Origin: JANYBV01 sp043763155
GTDB lineage: Bacteria > Pseudomonadota > Alphaproteobacteria > Rickettsiales > SXRF01
Reading direction: 5' to 3'
Assembly: GCA_043763155.1 (NCBI GenBank)
Contig: JAYULW010000050.1
Span: 21,529 to 85,528, forward strand
Length of the DNA stretch: 64,000 nucleotides
The position numbers and the translations under genes were made by a program. Shown piece by piece: positions 32,635 through 41,639 of this stretch; position 1 is the stretch's first letter, and every line of letters begins with the position of its first letter. A model generated the notes under the pieces. The model did not search any database and was not told the DNA's origin. It saw nothing but the letters and a program-made list of their open reading frames with translations.

Positions 32635-34515
32635 TCATTCGCCGTGGAAGTGGTTGTAGATCAAAGCCGCCATCGTCTTACTAATACCCGCAACCTTCCC
32701 CAAATCCTCCACACTCGCCGCCGCCACCGAGCGCGCCGATCCGAAATGATGTAAGAGCGCGCGCTTGCGCCCCGGCCCAATTGAGCTAATCGCATCCAGC
32801 TCCGATGTCTGCATAGACTTGCTGCGCTTATTCCGGTGCGCCCCAATGGCAAAGCGGTGCGCCTCATCGCGCATGCGTTGCAGCGCGTGCAGCACCCGGT
32901 CATTCTCCGGCAGCTGGAACGGCGCCTTGCCCGGCATAAAGAACTGCTCGCGCCCCGCATTCCTGTCCGGCCCCTTGGCAATCGCCACATAAGGAATATC
33001 GGTAATCCCCAATTCCTCAAACACCTGCGTCGCAACCGACAACTGCCCTGCCCCGCCGTCAATCAGCACCAGGTCAGGAGTTTTTTCCTCTTCCGCCTTC
33101 TCCGGGTTGCCCTCACTGTCATTACTGCCGATAAGCTTCCCAAACCGGCGCGTAAACACTTCGCGCATCATGCCATAATCATCGCCGGGAATAGTATTCG
33201 GGTTCTTGATATTGAACTTGCGGTACTCGTTTTTAATAAAGCCCTCCGGCCCCGCAACAATCATGCCCCCCACCGCGTTCGTACCGCTGATGTGGCTATT
33301 GTCATACACCTCGATCCGCTTGGGAATTTCCTCCAGCCCGAACAATGCCTGAATCCCCTCCAGCACCACCCGCTGCGTCGCATTCATTGACATGTGCCGT
33401 GTCAACCCCTCGCGCGCATTGCGCACACACTGCTCGATCACCTCGCGCTTCTCACCGCGAATCGGATGCACCACCTCCACCTTATAATCGGTGTTCAGCC
33501 GCAAGGCTTCTTCCAGCAGCGTCGCCTCTTCCACCAATACGGAGGTAAGGATCAGCGGCGGCGGCGGTTGCACCTGATACACCTGCCCGATAAATGTCTG
33601 CATGATTTCGCTGTCGCTATGCTGGCTGGTCTGGGTGGGGAACCATGTTTTATTCCCGTAATTGCGCCCACCGCGATAACTGAAAAGCTGGATACTGCAC
33701 TGCGCGCCTTCGCGCGCCAGCGCAATCACATCGGCGTCGCCCAGCTCCACATTAGAAACCCCGCCCGACTGCTGCACATGCGTCAGCGCCTTGATGCGGT
33801 CGCGCAAAATCCGCGCCTTCTCATACTGCATCTTGGCGCTAAGCTCCTGCATCTCCAGCACCAGCGCCTCTTGTATCTGGCGGCTTTTGCCGGAAAGAAA
33901 CGCTTCGGCCTGCGCGCCCAGCGCCTTGTAATCTTCATCCGAAATTTTATTCACGCATGGCCCGGAGCAACGCTTGATCTGGTACAGCATGCAGGGCCGC
34001 GAACGGTTCTTGAAAAAATTATCCGAACAGGTGCGCAGTAAAAATGCTTTCTGCAAAAGCGTGATGGTTTCATTCACTGCGCCCGCAGAAACGAACGGCC
34101 CAAAATATTTTCCCTTCGGCGTCTTCGCACCGCGATGTTTTCCCAACCGCGAGAACGCGTGATCGCCGCTGATAAAGATATAAGGAAAAGATTTGTCATC
34201 TTTTAAAAGAATATTGTAGCGCGGCGAAAATTTTTTGATTAGGTTTGCTTCCAACAACAACGCCTCGGCTTCCGATCGCGTTGTGATGATCTCCATACTC
34301 GCTGTTTGCGAAACCATGATTTGAATGCGCGTACTCGCTGCGCTGACATTCACATAACTGCCCACGCGGTTCTTTAAATTCTTCGCCTTCCCCACATATA
34401 AAACATTCCCGCTGACATCAATCATCCGGTACACCCCAGGGGTATGCGGAACATTGGCGAGAAAACGTTTGATAACGTTCCGCCCGTCGCTCAAAGATAA
34501 TTGTGGTGTTTCCAT
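32635..34515 (-). CDS. uvrC: Excinuclease ABC subunit C
   Basis: The protein has 626 residues. A GIY-YIG nuclease domain (VPHTPGVYRMIDVSGNVLYVGKAKNLKNRV, about residues 20-50) cuts 3' of the lesion. The central UVR motif region, then the RNase H-like C-terminal nuclease (IEVYDNSHISGTNAVGGMIV, about 400; cuts 5') and a helix-hairpin-helix tail (SSIGPGRKRALLHHFG...VAGISKTMA) follow. It acts with UvrA and UvrB in nucleotide excision repair. Neighbours are unrelated. Confidence 0.97.
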   Translation of the reverse strand: METPQLSLSDGRNVIKRFLANVPHTPGVYRMIDVSGNVLYVGKAKNLKNRVGSYVNVSAASTRIQIMVSQTASMEIITTRSEAEALLLEANLIKKFSPRYNILLKDDKSFPYIFISGDHAFSRLGKHRGAKTPKGKYFGPFVSAGAVNETITLLQKAFLLRTCSDNFFKNRSRPCMLYQIKRCSGPCVNKISDEDYKALGAQAEAFLSGKSRQIQEALVLEMQELSAKMQYEKARILRDRIKALTHVQQSGGVSNVELGDADVIALAREGAQCSIQLFSYRGGRNYGNKTWFPTQTSQHSDSEIMQTFIGQVYQVQPPPPLILTSVLVEEATLLEEALRLNTDYKVEVVHPIRGEKREVIEQCVRNAREGLTRHMSMNATQRVVLEGIQALFGLEEIPKRIEVYDNSHISGTNAVGGMIVAGPEGFIKNEYRKFNIKNPNTIPGDDYGMMREVFTRRFGKLIGSNDSEGNPEKAEEEKTPDLVLIDGGAGQLSVATQVFEELGITDIPYVAIAKGPDRNAGREQFFMPGKAPFQLPENDRVLHALQRMRDEAHRFAIGAHRNKRSKSMQTSELDAISSIGPGRKRALLHHFGSARSVAAASVEDLGKVAGISKTMAALIYNHFHGE

Positions 34516-34998
34516 AGGTTCCTAAGGGGTCGCTTTCGGGCATTAATCATTTAAAAAAGTAATCCACGAAACCTGTGGATAACTTTGTTGGCAACTATAT
34601 AAATTTTGCATAAACGAACAAGGAATGCTTGGGTTTCATGTGATTGCCTAATATTTAGGCAGTTAGTTAAGGCATTGTTCTATAGGTATAATAATTAATT
34701 TGTTAATGGCCCATCTGCAGGGTTTAGTTAATCCTTAACTGTTCAGATTTAGCTTGCCATCATCTGTGTACAATAACCTAGAAGAATTCCACACAGCATA
34801 GCCAACTAGGCAATAATTTCCTACTGAAATTGCGTAATGCCGCCCCTGCAAAACCCCCGCCGCACCCCCTCCGCCCATGTGCAGAAAATTCATGGCAAAA
34901 GTTGCAATAAAAAAAATAATGCCGCAACTGCATTAATTCAAGTTGCCAACATTTTTCATTACCAATTTTCGCGCACCCTCACTACACTGCACCACCTT
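34516..34998. other. Long AT-rich intergenic region with one palindrome and one DnaA-box-like site
   Basis: This 483-base stretch between divergent uvrC and the Kef-type gene has no convincing reading frame. TGCCTAA (34645-34651) and TTAGGCA (34655-34661) form a perfect inverted repeat with a TAT spacer, a likely operator or hairpin. TGTGGATAA at 34574-34582 matches the DnaA-box consensus on the opposite strand, but it stands alone. Promoters for both genes should be here. Confidence 0.5.
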
Positions 34999-36714
34999 AT
35001 GACTGAGCATGTTCAGCTTTTCCAGATCGCCATCTTCCTCTGCGCCGCCGTGCTCATCGTGGCCTCGTGCCGCGTGCTGCGTTTAAGCCCGGTTATCGGG
35101 TATCTGGCGGCGGGCGCCGCCATCGGCCCCTTCGGCCTTGGCCTGGTGCATGACGTGGAAACCACAGCAGGCATCGCCGAATTCGGCGTGGTCTTCCTGC
35201 TATTTGTTATTGGCCTTGAGCTTTCTTTCAGCCGCCTGCGCAGCATGCGCAAACATGTGTTCGGCTTCGGCGGCCTGCAAGTAATCATCACCACCGCCGT
35301 CTTTGCCGCCATCATCGTCGGCTCCGGCGGCAACGCCGCCATTGCCCTCATCATCGGCGGCGGCCTCGCGCTGTCTTCCACCGCCATCGTGCTGCAGGTC
35401 ATCAACGAACAGGGCGAAAAATCCTCGCAGGTAGGCAGGCTTTCCCTCGCAGTCCTCATCCTGCAAGACCTCGCCGTTATCCCGCTATTAGTAATGGTCT
35501 CCCTGCTCGACGCCAAAGGCGCGTCGCTCTCCACCGTCGTCATTGATGCGCTGTTCAAAGCCACCCTTGCCATCACCATCATCTTCATCGCGGGCACCTA
35601 CCTCCTTCGCCCGCTCTTCCGCTTCATCGCCTCGCTCGAAAACACCGAACTCTTCACCGCCACCACCTTATTAGTAGTATTGGGCGTAGCCTCCATCACC
35701 AGCCTCGCAGGGCTTTCGCCTGCGCTTGGCGCATTCATGGCCGGCCTGCTGGTCGCCGAAACCGAATTCAAACCCCAGGTCGAATCCGACGTGCTGCCGT
35801 TCAAAGGCCTTCTCCTCGGCCTCTTCTTCATGATGGTCGGCATGTCGCTGAATATTGACATGCTGTTCGAGCGCTTCGGCAGCATCGTGGGCCTCACCAT
35901 TGCGCTCATGGCCATCAAGTCCCTCATCATCATGGGCCTGTGCCGCGTGTTCCATTTCTCGCTCAGCACCGCCGTGCATGTGGGCCTGCTGCTTTCGCAA
36001 GGCGGTGAATTTTCCTTCGTGCTTTTCGGCCTCGCCGCAAGCCAGGGTGTGCTGGACGCCCCCAGCTCGCAAAGCCTGCTGGTTATCGTCACCGTCAGCA
36101 TGACCATCACTCCCCTGCTTGCGCAGGTCGGCCAGCGCATCGCAACCGCCCTTGAAAAATATTCCCTCTCCCGCCCCGAAACCATGATCGAGGAAACCCT
36201 CGACCTGCACCACCATGTCATCATCTGCGGCTATGGCCGCGTAGGCCACACGGTGGCGCAAATGTTAGAGACCGAAAACATGAGCTATGTCGCCATTGAC
36301 ACCGACTCCTTCCTCACCGCCCGCGAACGCAAGCGCGGAACACCCGTCTATTACGGCGACACCACCCGCGTACACGTGCTGAACGCACTCGGCATCCAGC
36401 GCGCCCGCGCCGTCATCGTCACGCACAACGACACCCGCGTGGCGCTGCAAACCATCCAGACCATCCGCGAGCTGAACCACGACCTGCCCATCATCGCCAG
36501 GGCCAAAAACATCGAGCAAATCCACAAATTAGAGGCCGCAGGGGCCAACAAAGCCGTGTCCGAGATGTTTGAAACCAGCCTGCAGATGGGCGCTGCCCTG
36601 CTCAAGTCCGTAGGCGTAAACGACTTTGAAATAACAAGAATCCTCGATGTTTTCCGCGCCGAGGACTACGCCATGACCAGGGCCTCCGAAAACGAAATGG
36701 CCCCCGCCACCTAA
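34999..36714 (+). CDS. Kef-type CPA2 cation/proton antiporter with RCK domain
   Basis: The protein has 571 residues from the ATG at 34999. About 12 membrane helices (residues ~8-385) form the CPA2 fold: VIGYLAAGAAIGPFGLGL, IGLELSFSRLRSM. The cytoplasmic RCK/TrkA-N domain begins at residue 404 (HHVIICGYGRVGH, nucleotide-binding GxGxxG) and runs to about 520. The family exchanges K+ or Na+ for H+. KefB and KefC are close; no ancillary KefF/KefG gene is adjacent. A longer reading to 34837 adds a low-complexity leader and is rejected. Confidence 0.9.
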   Translation: MTEHVQLFQIAIFLCAAVLIVASCRVLRLSPVIGYLAAGAAIGPFGLGLVHDVETTAGIAEFGVVFLLFVIGLELSFSRLRSMRKHVFGFGGLQVIITTAVFAAIIVGSGGNAAIALIIGGGLALSSTAIVLQVINEQGEKSSQVGRLSLAVLILQDLAVIPLLVMVSLLDAKGASLSTVVIDALFKATLAITIIFIAGTYLLRPLFRFIASLENTELFTATTLLVVLGVASITSLAGLSPALGAFMAGLLVAETEFKPQVESDVLPFKGLLLGLFFMMVGMSLNIDMLFERFGSIVGLTIALMAIKSLIIMGLCRVFHFSLSTAVHVGLLLSQGGEFSFVLFGLAASQGVLDAPSSQSLLVIVTVSMTITPLLAQVGQRIATALEKYSLSRPETMIEETLDLHHHVIICGYGRVGHTVAQMLETENMSYVAIDTDSFLTARERKRGTPVYYGDTTRVHVLNALGIQRARAVIVTHNDTRVALQTIQTIRELNHDLPIIARAKNIEQIHKLEAAGANKAVSEMFETSLQMGAALLKSVGVNDFEITRILDVFRAEDYAMTRASENEMAPAT

Positions 36715-36760
36715 AACAAGTTTACAACCCCACCCACCCTTGCTAGATTCGCCGCCTCAT

Positions 36761-36790
36761 TTGAAAAAATGGCGGAACACCCCGCATAAT
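36761..36790 (+). promoter_or_regulatory. Promoter of the prs-rplY-pth-ychF group
   Basis: TTGAAA (36761-36766) and CATAAT (36785-36790) lie 18 bases apart, about 88 bases upstream of the prs start. Confidence 0.5.
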
Positions 36791-36877
36791 GGTGCCGAAT
36801 TCATGTGGTTCTCTCCCGGAGCAGCACATGAAGGAAAGCCTATGCGCAAAAATTTGCCGTAATATGAAAGAGCAACG

Positions 36878-37810
36878 ATGAAATTACTGGCCTGCAACAG
36901 CAATATCCCCCTCGCCGAATCCATGGCGAAATATCTTGGCATCACACTCACCAATGCCAGCGTGCGCCGCTTTGCCGACCAGGAAGTCTTTGTCGAAATC
37001 AACGAGAACGTGCGCGGCGAAGACGTATTCATCCTGCAATCCACCTCCTATCCCGCCAACGACCATATCATGGAGCTGCTGGTGTGCATGGACGCGCTGC
37101 GCCGCGCCTCCGCCAAGCGCATCACCGCCGTCATCCCGTATTTCGGCTACGCCCGCCAAGACCGCAAAATGGGCAGCCGCACCCCCATCACCTCCAAGCT
37201 GGTGGCAAACATCATCACCGAAGCAGGCGCAAACCGCGTCCTCACCATTGACCTGCATGCAGGCCAGATTCAGGGCTTCTTCGACATCCCCGTAGACCAT
37301 CTCTACGCCGCCCCCGTCATGATCGAAGACATCAAAGCCCACCACAACACCGAAAACCTCATCATCGTATCGCCCGACGTTGGCGGCGTGGTGCGCGCCC
37401 GCGCGCTGGCAAACCGCCTGAAGGTCAACCTCGCCATCGTAGACAAGCGCCGCGAAAAGCCCGGCGCCAGCGAAGTCATGAACATCATCGGCGAAGTCGA
37501 AGGCCGCGATTGCATCCTGCTCGACGACATCGTGGATTCCGCAGGCACGCTCTGCAACGCTGCCAAAGCCCTGATGGACGCAGGCGCAAAATCCGTCGCC
37601 GCCTACGTAACGCATGGTGTGCTTTCCGGTGCCGCCATCGAGCGTGTAAAGAATTCTGTGCTTACCTCGCTGGTCATCACCGACACCATCATGACCACCG
37701 AAGAAGCAAAGAACACGAAAAATATCCGGGTTATCTCTGTTGCCTCCCTGCTGGCCGAAGCCATCAAGCGCATCACCAGCGAAACCTCGGTATCCAGCCT
37801 TTTTGATTAA
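36878..37810 (+). CDS. prs: Ribose-phosphate pyrophosphokinase
   Basis: The protein has 310 residues. Motifs: ADQEVFVEINENVRGEDVFILQST (near the N-terminus), YFGYARQDRKMGSRTPI and the PRPP loop DCILLDDIVDSAGTL. It makes PRPP from ribose-5-phosphate and ATP, for purines (see the pur genes here), pyrimidines, histidine and tryptophan. First gene of a plus-strand run with rplY, pth and ychF, the order seen widely in proteobacteria. Confidence 0.97.
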   Translation: MKLLACNSNIPLAESMAKYLGITLTNASVRRFADQEVFVEINENVRGEDVFILQSTSYPANDHIMELLVCMDALRRASAKRITAVIPYFGYARQDRKMGSRTPITSKLVANIITEAGANRVLTIDLHAGQIQGFFDIPVDHLYAAPVMIEDIKAHHNTENLIIVSPDVGGVVRARALANRLKVNLAIVDKRREKPGASEVMNIIGEVEGRDCILLDDIVDSAGTLCNAAKALMDAGAKSVAAYVTHGVLSGAAIERVKNSVLTSLVITDTIMTTEEAKNTKNIRVISVASLLAEAIKRITSETSVSSLFD

Positions 37811-37839
37811 TTCTACTTTTACCACTTTTGGAGATTGTT

Positions 37840-38556
37840 ATGACTGAAGCTAAAAAAACCAAAGACCTGTCCACGCTGGTGGCATCCTCGCGTGACGCAC
37901 ACGGCAAAGGCTCCTCGCGCGCACTTCGCCGCGAAGGCAAAATCCCCGCCATCCTGTATGGCAAAGGCCAGCAGCCCATCAGCATCGCGCTGTACCTGAA
38001 AGAAGTGACCATGGCTTACACCGCTGGCCGCTTCCGCAGCAAGCTGATCAGCATCAAGATTGACGAAAAGACCACCGTAAAGGCCCTGCCGAAAGACCTG
38101 CAGTTCAACCCCGTCACCGACGTGATCGAACATGTGGATTTCATCAAGGTTGAAGCCGGCATCCAGCTTCGCGTTATGGTTCCGGTGAAGTTCTCCGGCC
38201 AGGACAAAGCCATGGGCCTGAAGCGCGGCGGCGTACTCAACATCGTGCGTCACGAAATCGAATTCTTCTGCGCACCCGATTCCATCCCCACCCATATCGA
38301 AATCAACATTCAGGCTCTCGATATCGGTGCTTCCATACACATCAAGGACATCGAGCTGCCAAAGGGCGTAACCCCGTCCATCAAGCGCAACTTCACCATC
38401 GCGACCATCGCTGGCCGCCGTAAGGAAGAAGAAGAAGCCAAGCCTGCTGAAGGCGCAGCCGCTGCTGCTCCTGCTGCTGCAAAAGCTGGCGCTGCCGCTC
38501 CTGCTGCCGCTGCCGCTAAGGCTCCTGCCGCTAAGGCTCCTGCCGCTAAGAAGTAA
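37840..38556 (+). CDS. rplY: 50S ribosomal protein L25/general stress protein Ctc
   Basis: The protein has 238 residues from the ATG at 37840 with GGAG ahead; a TTG at 37828 is less likely. The L25 domain starts SRDAHGKGSSRALRREGKIPAILYGKG, followed by the TL5/Ctc beta-domain (DVIEHVDFIKVEAGIQLRVMVPV). The tail is a low-complexity Ala/Lys/Pro stretch of about 45 residues (repeated KAPAA), common in this group. It binds 5S rRNA. It lies between prs and pth, as usual. Confidence 0.95.
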   Translation: MTEAKKTKDLSTLVASSRDAHGKGSSRALRREGKIPAILYGKGQQPISIALYLKEVTMAYTAGRFRSKLISIKIDEKTTVKALPKDLQFNPVTDVIEHVDFIKVEAGIQLRVMVPVKFSGQDKAMGLKRGGVLNIVRHEIEFFCAPDSIPTHIEINIQALDIGASIHIKDIELPKGVTPSIKRNFTIATIAGRRKEEEEAKPAEGAAAAAPAAAKAGAAAPAAAAAKAPAAKAPAAKK

Positions 38557-38577
38557 GCTAAAGGCCAGGAAAAGCTA

Positions 38578-39153
38578 ATGTCTGCCGTAATCCTCACCGG
38601 GCTGGGAAATCCGGGAGCCTCATATGCCGCAAACCGGCATAATGTCGGCTTCATGGTAATTGACCGCCTGGTGAGTGATTACAATTTTCCCAAGCCCTCC
38701 GCCAAATTCGGCGGCATGTTGTCTGAAGGCCGCGTGGGCCTGCATAAAGTCTTCGCCTTCAAGCCCATGGGCTACATGAACACCTCCGGCGGCCCCCTTG
38801 GCCAACTACTGAATTTCTACAAGCTAACCCCTGAAAACGTCACCGTGCTGCACGACGAGCTGGACCTTGAGCCATTCCGCCTGCGCATCAAAACCGGCGG
38901 CGGCAACGGCGGGCACAACGGCCTGAAAAGCATAGACGCCCATATCGGGCAGGACTACAAACGCGTGCGCATCGGCATCGGCCATCCCGGCCACAAGGAT
39001 TTGGTATCTGATTACGTGCTTTCCGACTTCGCCAAAGCCGAAAAGCCCGCGCTCGACACCATGGTCGCCGAAATGTCGCGCCACATGCCCATGCTGCTAC
39101 AGGGCGACGAGGCCGGTTACATGAACAAGATCAACATAGCGTTACAGGCATGA
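38578..39153 (+). CDS. pth: Peptidyl-tRNA hydrolase
   Basis: The protein has 191 residues. GLGNPGASYAANRHNVGFMV (catalytic H20 region, N14), KPMGYMNTSG and HDELDLEPFRLRIKTGGGNGGHNGLKSI are classic Pth1 motifs. It frees stalled peptides from tRNA. Its stop overlaps the next ATG by four bases. Confidence 0.97.
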   Translation: MSAVILTGLGNPGASYAANRHNVGFMVIDRLVSDYNFPKPSAKFGGMLSEGRVGLHKVFAFKPMGYMNTSGGPLGQLLNFYKLTPENVTVLHDELDLEPFRLRIKTGGGNGGHNGLKSIDAHIGQDYKRVRIGIGHPGHKDLVSDYVLSDFAKAEKPALDTMVAEMSRHMPMLLQGDEAGYMNKINIALQA

Positions 39154-39575
39154 AAATCAAAACCGCAAGCATCCTGCAAGCCCATCTGGAAATGGCCAAG
39201 CACCGTTCCACTGAATTCCGCAACACCCCCGTTGACGCGCCACTCACCCCAGACGAAGAGCAGGCATTCACCATCATGCGCCTTCGCCTGCAAAATGCCG
39301 CCGACCCGCGCCCCTTCAACGATTGCCTCGCCCGGCACGGCAAAAAAGCCATGCTGCAAACCTACGCCCTGCCCTTGCGCGTTATGGGCGTCCCGCATCT
39401 GTGGTTTGTGTGTAATGCTGTCCTTGCCCTGATCGTATTCACCATCACGCAGGACCTGATCCTGATGGGCCTGCTTGCCCTTTCCGTGCATATCGGCATT
39501 GCGCTGATGTACAAACTCAAGCACAAAGACATCTATCAAGAAAACATCCAGAACATCATCAAGGGAATAAAATAA
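39150..39575 (+). CDS. Small membrane protein between pth and ychF
   Basis: The protein has 141 residues. The N-terminal ~75 residues are soluble and helical; a pair of membrane helices lies near residues 83-120 (HLWFVCNAVLALIVFTITQD LILMGLLALSVHIGIALMY), with a short charged tail. I do not know the family. Its start overlaps pth (ATGA) and its stop overlaps the ychF ATG by one base (TAATG), so all three are translationally coupled. Confidence 0.75.
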   Translation: MKIKTASILQAHLEMAKHRSTEFRNTPVDAPLTPDEEQAFTIMRLRLQNAADPRPFNDCLARHGKKAMLQTYALPLRVMGVPHLWFVCNAVLALIVFTITQDLILMGLLALSVHIGIALMYKLKHKDIYQENIQNIIKGIK

Positions 39576-40678
39576 TGGGTTTCAAATGCGGTATCGTGGG
39601 CCTTCCTAACGTTGGCAAATCCACCCTGTTCAACGCGCTTCTTTCCACCGCGCAGGCCGAAGCCGCGAACTATCCCTTCTGCACCATCGAGCCGAATGTG
39701 GGCCGCGTAAGCGTGCCCGACGAGCGCGTGGAAAAACTCGCCAAGATCGCAAGCTCCGCACAGCTCATCCCCACCCAGCTCGAATTCGTAGACATCGCAG
39801 GTCTGGTGCGCGGCGCTTCCAAAGGCGAAGGCCTCGGCAACCAGTTCCTCTCCCACATCCGCGAAGTAGACGCCATCATTTATGTGCTGCGCTGCTTTGA
39901 AGACGGCAACATCACCCATGTCGAAGGCCGCGTAGACCCCAGGTCCGACGCCGACATCGTAGAAACCGAACTGGTCATCGCCGACCTCGAAAGCCTGGAA
40001 AAACGCCTCCCCAACCTCCAGAAAAAAGCCAAAGGCGGCGACAAGGAATCCATCGAAACCGTGGCCATGATCGAGCGCGTGCTGCCCGTCGTATCGCAAG
40101 GCCACCCCGCCCGCATGACCGAGCTGCGCGACGAGTCCGAGCGCAAGCAGCTGAAGCTGCTCCAGCTCCTCACCTCCAAGCCCGTCATGTATGTGTGCAA
40201 CGTAGACGAAGATTCTGCTGCTAACGGCAACGAGCTGTCCAATAAAGTCGCCGAAATGGCCAATAAAAAAGGCGCTCCCTGCGTTGTCATTTCCGCTCGC
40301 ATCGAAGCCGAAATCTCCATGATGGATACACCCGAAGACAAGCAGGAATTCCTCGATTCGCTGGGCCTCAAGGAAACCGGCCTCTCCCTCATCGTCAAAG
40401 CCGGCTACAAACTCCTCGATTTGGTAACCTACTTCACCATCGGGCCGAAAGAAGCCCGCGCATGGACCATCACCCGCGGCACCCAGGGCCCCGGCGCAGC
40501 GGGCGTCATCCACACCGACTTCGAAAAAGGCTTCATCCGCGCCGAAACCATCGCCTACAACGACTACATCACCCACAACGGCGAACAAGGCGCGAAAGAA
40601 GCCGGAAAATTCCGTTTAGAAGGCAAAGAATATGTAGTACAAGATGGAGACGTACTGCACTTCCGGTTTAACAACTAA
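39575..40678 (+). CDS. ychF: Ribosome-associated ATPase YchF (Obg-family)
   Basis: The protein has 367 residues. MGFKCGIVGLPNVGKSTLFNAL is the P-loop; the switch region DIAGLVRGASKGEGLGNQFL follows, then a coiled coil and the C-terminal TGS domain (TYFTIGPKEARAWTITRGTQ). YchF binds ribosomes and hydrolyses ATP rather than GTP; it affects stress responses. Last of the prs-rplY-pth group, coupled to the preceding gene. Confidence 0.97.
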   Translation: MGFKCGIVGLPNVGKSTLFNALLSTAQAEAANYPFCTIEPNVGRVSVPDERVEKLAKIASSAQLIPTQLEFVDIAGLVRGASKGEGLGNQFLSHIREVDAIIYVLRCFEDGNITHVEGRVDPRSDADIVETELVIADLESLEKRLPNLQKKAKGGDKESIETVAMIERVLPVVSQGHPARMTELRDESERKQLKLLQLLTSKPVMYVCNVDEDSAANGNELSNKVAEMANKKGAPCVVISARIEAEISMMDTPEDKQEFLDSLGLKETGLSLIVKAGYKLLDLVTYFTIGPKEARAWTITRGTQGPGAAGVIHTDFEKGFIRAETIAYNDYITHNGEQGAKEAGKFRLEGKEYVVQDGDVLHFRFNN

Positions 40679-40710
40679 CCGGGTTTAACAGCTAAAAATG
40701 TGTTAGGGTG

Positions 40711-41601
40711 ATGTTCGGCAAAAAACGCAACCGCACGCGCAGGCAAACCGCCAACGCTTCCATCAACTGGATTATCCTCGCGGTAGTGGGCCTCGCCTTC
40801 ATCCATAATTTCCACGGCAGCACAGGCGACATCGCCGACACCATCACCCAAACCGCTGGCGGTGCCGCCGACAAAACCATCGTGGATTTAAAGAACTACA
40901 AAAACAAAATCCTTCCCCCCCAATCCACCATCCTCACCCTGCAGGATGAAAAGCTCGGCTCCGGCGCGCCCGCCGTCTGCGGCCAGAAAGTCACCATTGC
41001 CTACACCGCGTACGGCGCTGGCGAAGAAGCCCTGAGCGACACCGCCACCACCGACAAGCCCTACAGCTTCACAATCGGCGACGGCAAAGCCCTGCCCGCC
41101 TTCGACGAAGGCCTGGTCGGCATGAAAAAAGGTGGCGTCCGCAAAATCTTCGCCCCCGCAAACTTTGCTTACGGCGCCAAAGGCTTTGGCCGCGACGGCG
41201 TACCCAACAACAGCGCCATCCGCTTCGACACCAAACTGCTCGACATCTCCCCCGCCCTTCCCGACCCCAACGACACCCCGTTCCGCTTTCTGGACGTGCG
41301 CAAAGGCCTCGGCCCCACAATCACCTGCGGCCATAGCGCCCACGTCGCCATCACCGTCTGGAGCGTTGAAGGCGAAAAGCTTTTCGCCGTCGAGGGCAAA
41401 GATCCCATCACCGTAACCCCCGGCAGCTCCTCGCATTTCTTAGGCCTCGAACATAGCGCCCTCGGCATGAAGCTCGGCGGCATCCGCACCGCCATCGTCC
41501 CCCCCGCCTTCCAGAAAACCCTGACCGACAACAAAGACGCACTGGAAATTCCCTTCCCCAAGAACCAAACAGTGCTTGTTGATATCGAATCGGTGCAATA
41601 A
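40711..41601 (+). CDS. Membrane-anchored FKBP-type peptidyl-prolyl isomerase with a second FKBP-like domain
   Basis: The protein has 296 residues from the ATG at 40711 (a GTG lies one codon before). One N-terminal membrane helix (about 18-34, ASINWIILAVVGLAFIH) anchors it, probably with the domains in the periplasm. The first FKBP domain runs through TVAYTAY...FTIGDGKALPAFDEGLVGMKKGGVRKIFAPANFAYG; a second, more divergent one ends GLEHSALGMKLGGIRTAIVPPAFQ. The tandem arrangement is unusual. Substrate unknown. Confidence 0.85.
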   Translation: MFGKKRNRTRRQTANASINWIILAVVGLAFIHNFHGSTGDIADTITQTAGGAADKTIVDLKNYKNKILPPQSTILTLQDEKLGSGAPAVCGQKVTIAYTAYGAGEEALSDTATTDKPYSFTIGDGKALPAFDEGLVGMKKGGVRKIFAPANFAYGAKGFGRDGVPNNSAIRFDTKLLDISPALPDPNDTPFRFLDVRKGLGPTITCGHSAHVAITVWSVEGEKLFAVEGKDPITVTPGSSSHFLGLEHSALGMKLGGIRTAIVPPAFQKTLTDNKDALEIPFPKNQTVLVDIESVQ

Positions 41602-41639
41602 AATACCTCTCCCAATTTATCCATCCAGAAGGAACCATC

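Noticed and set aside
34574..34582. DnaA-box-like TGTGGATAA as sign of a replication origin
   Set aside because: A single box; no cluster, no dnaA, parAB or hemE-type neighbours and no visible skew switch.
36884..37825. 313-codon open frame antisense to prs
   Set aside because: Shadow of prs, whose identity is certain.
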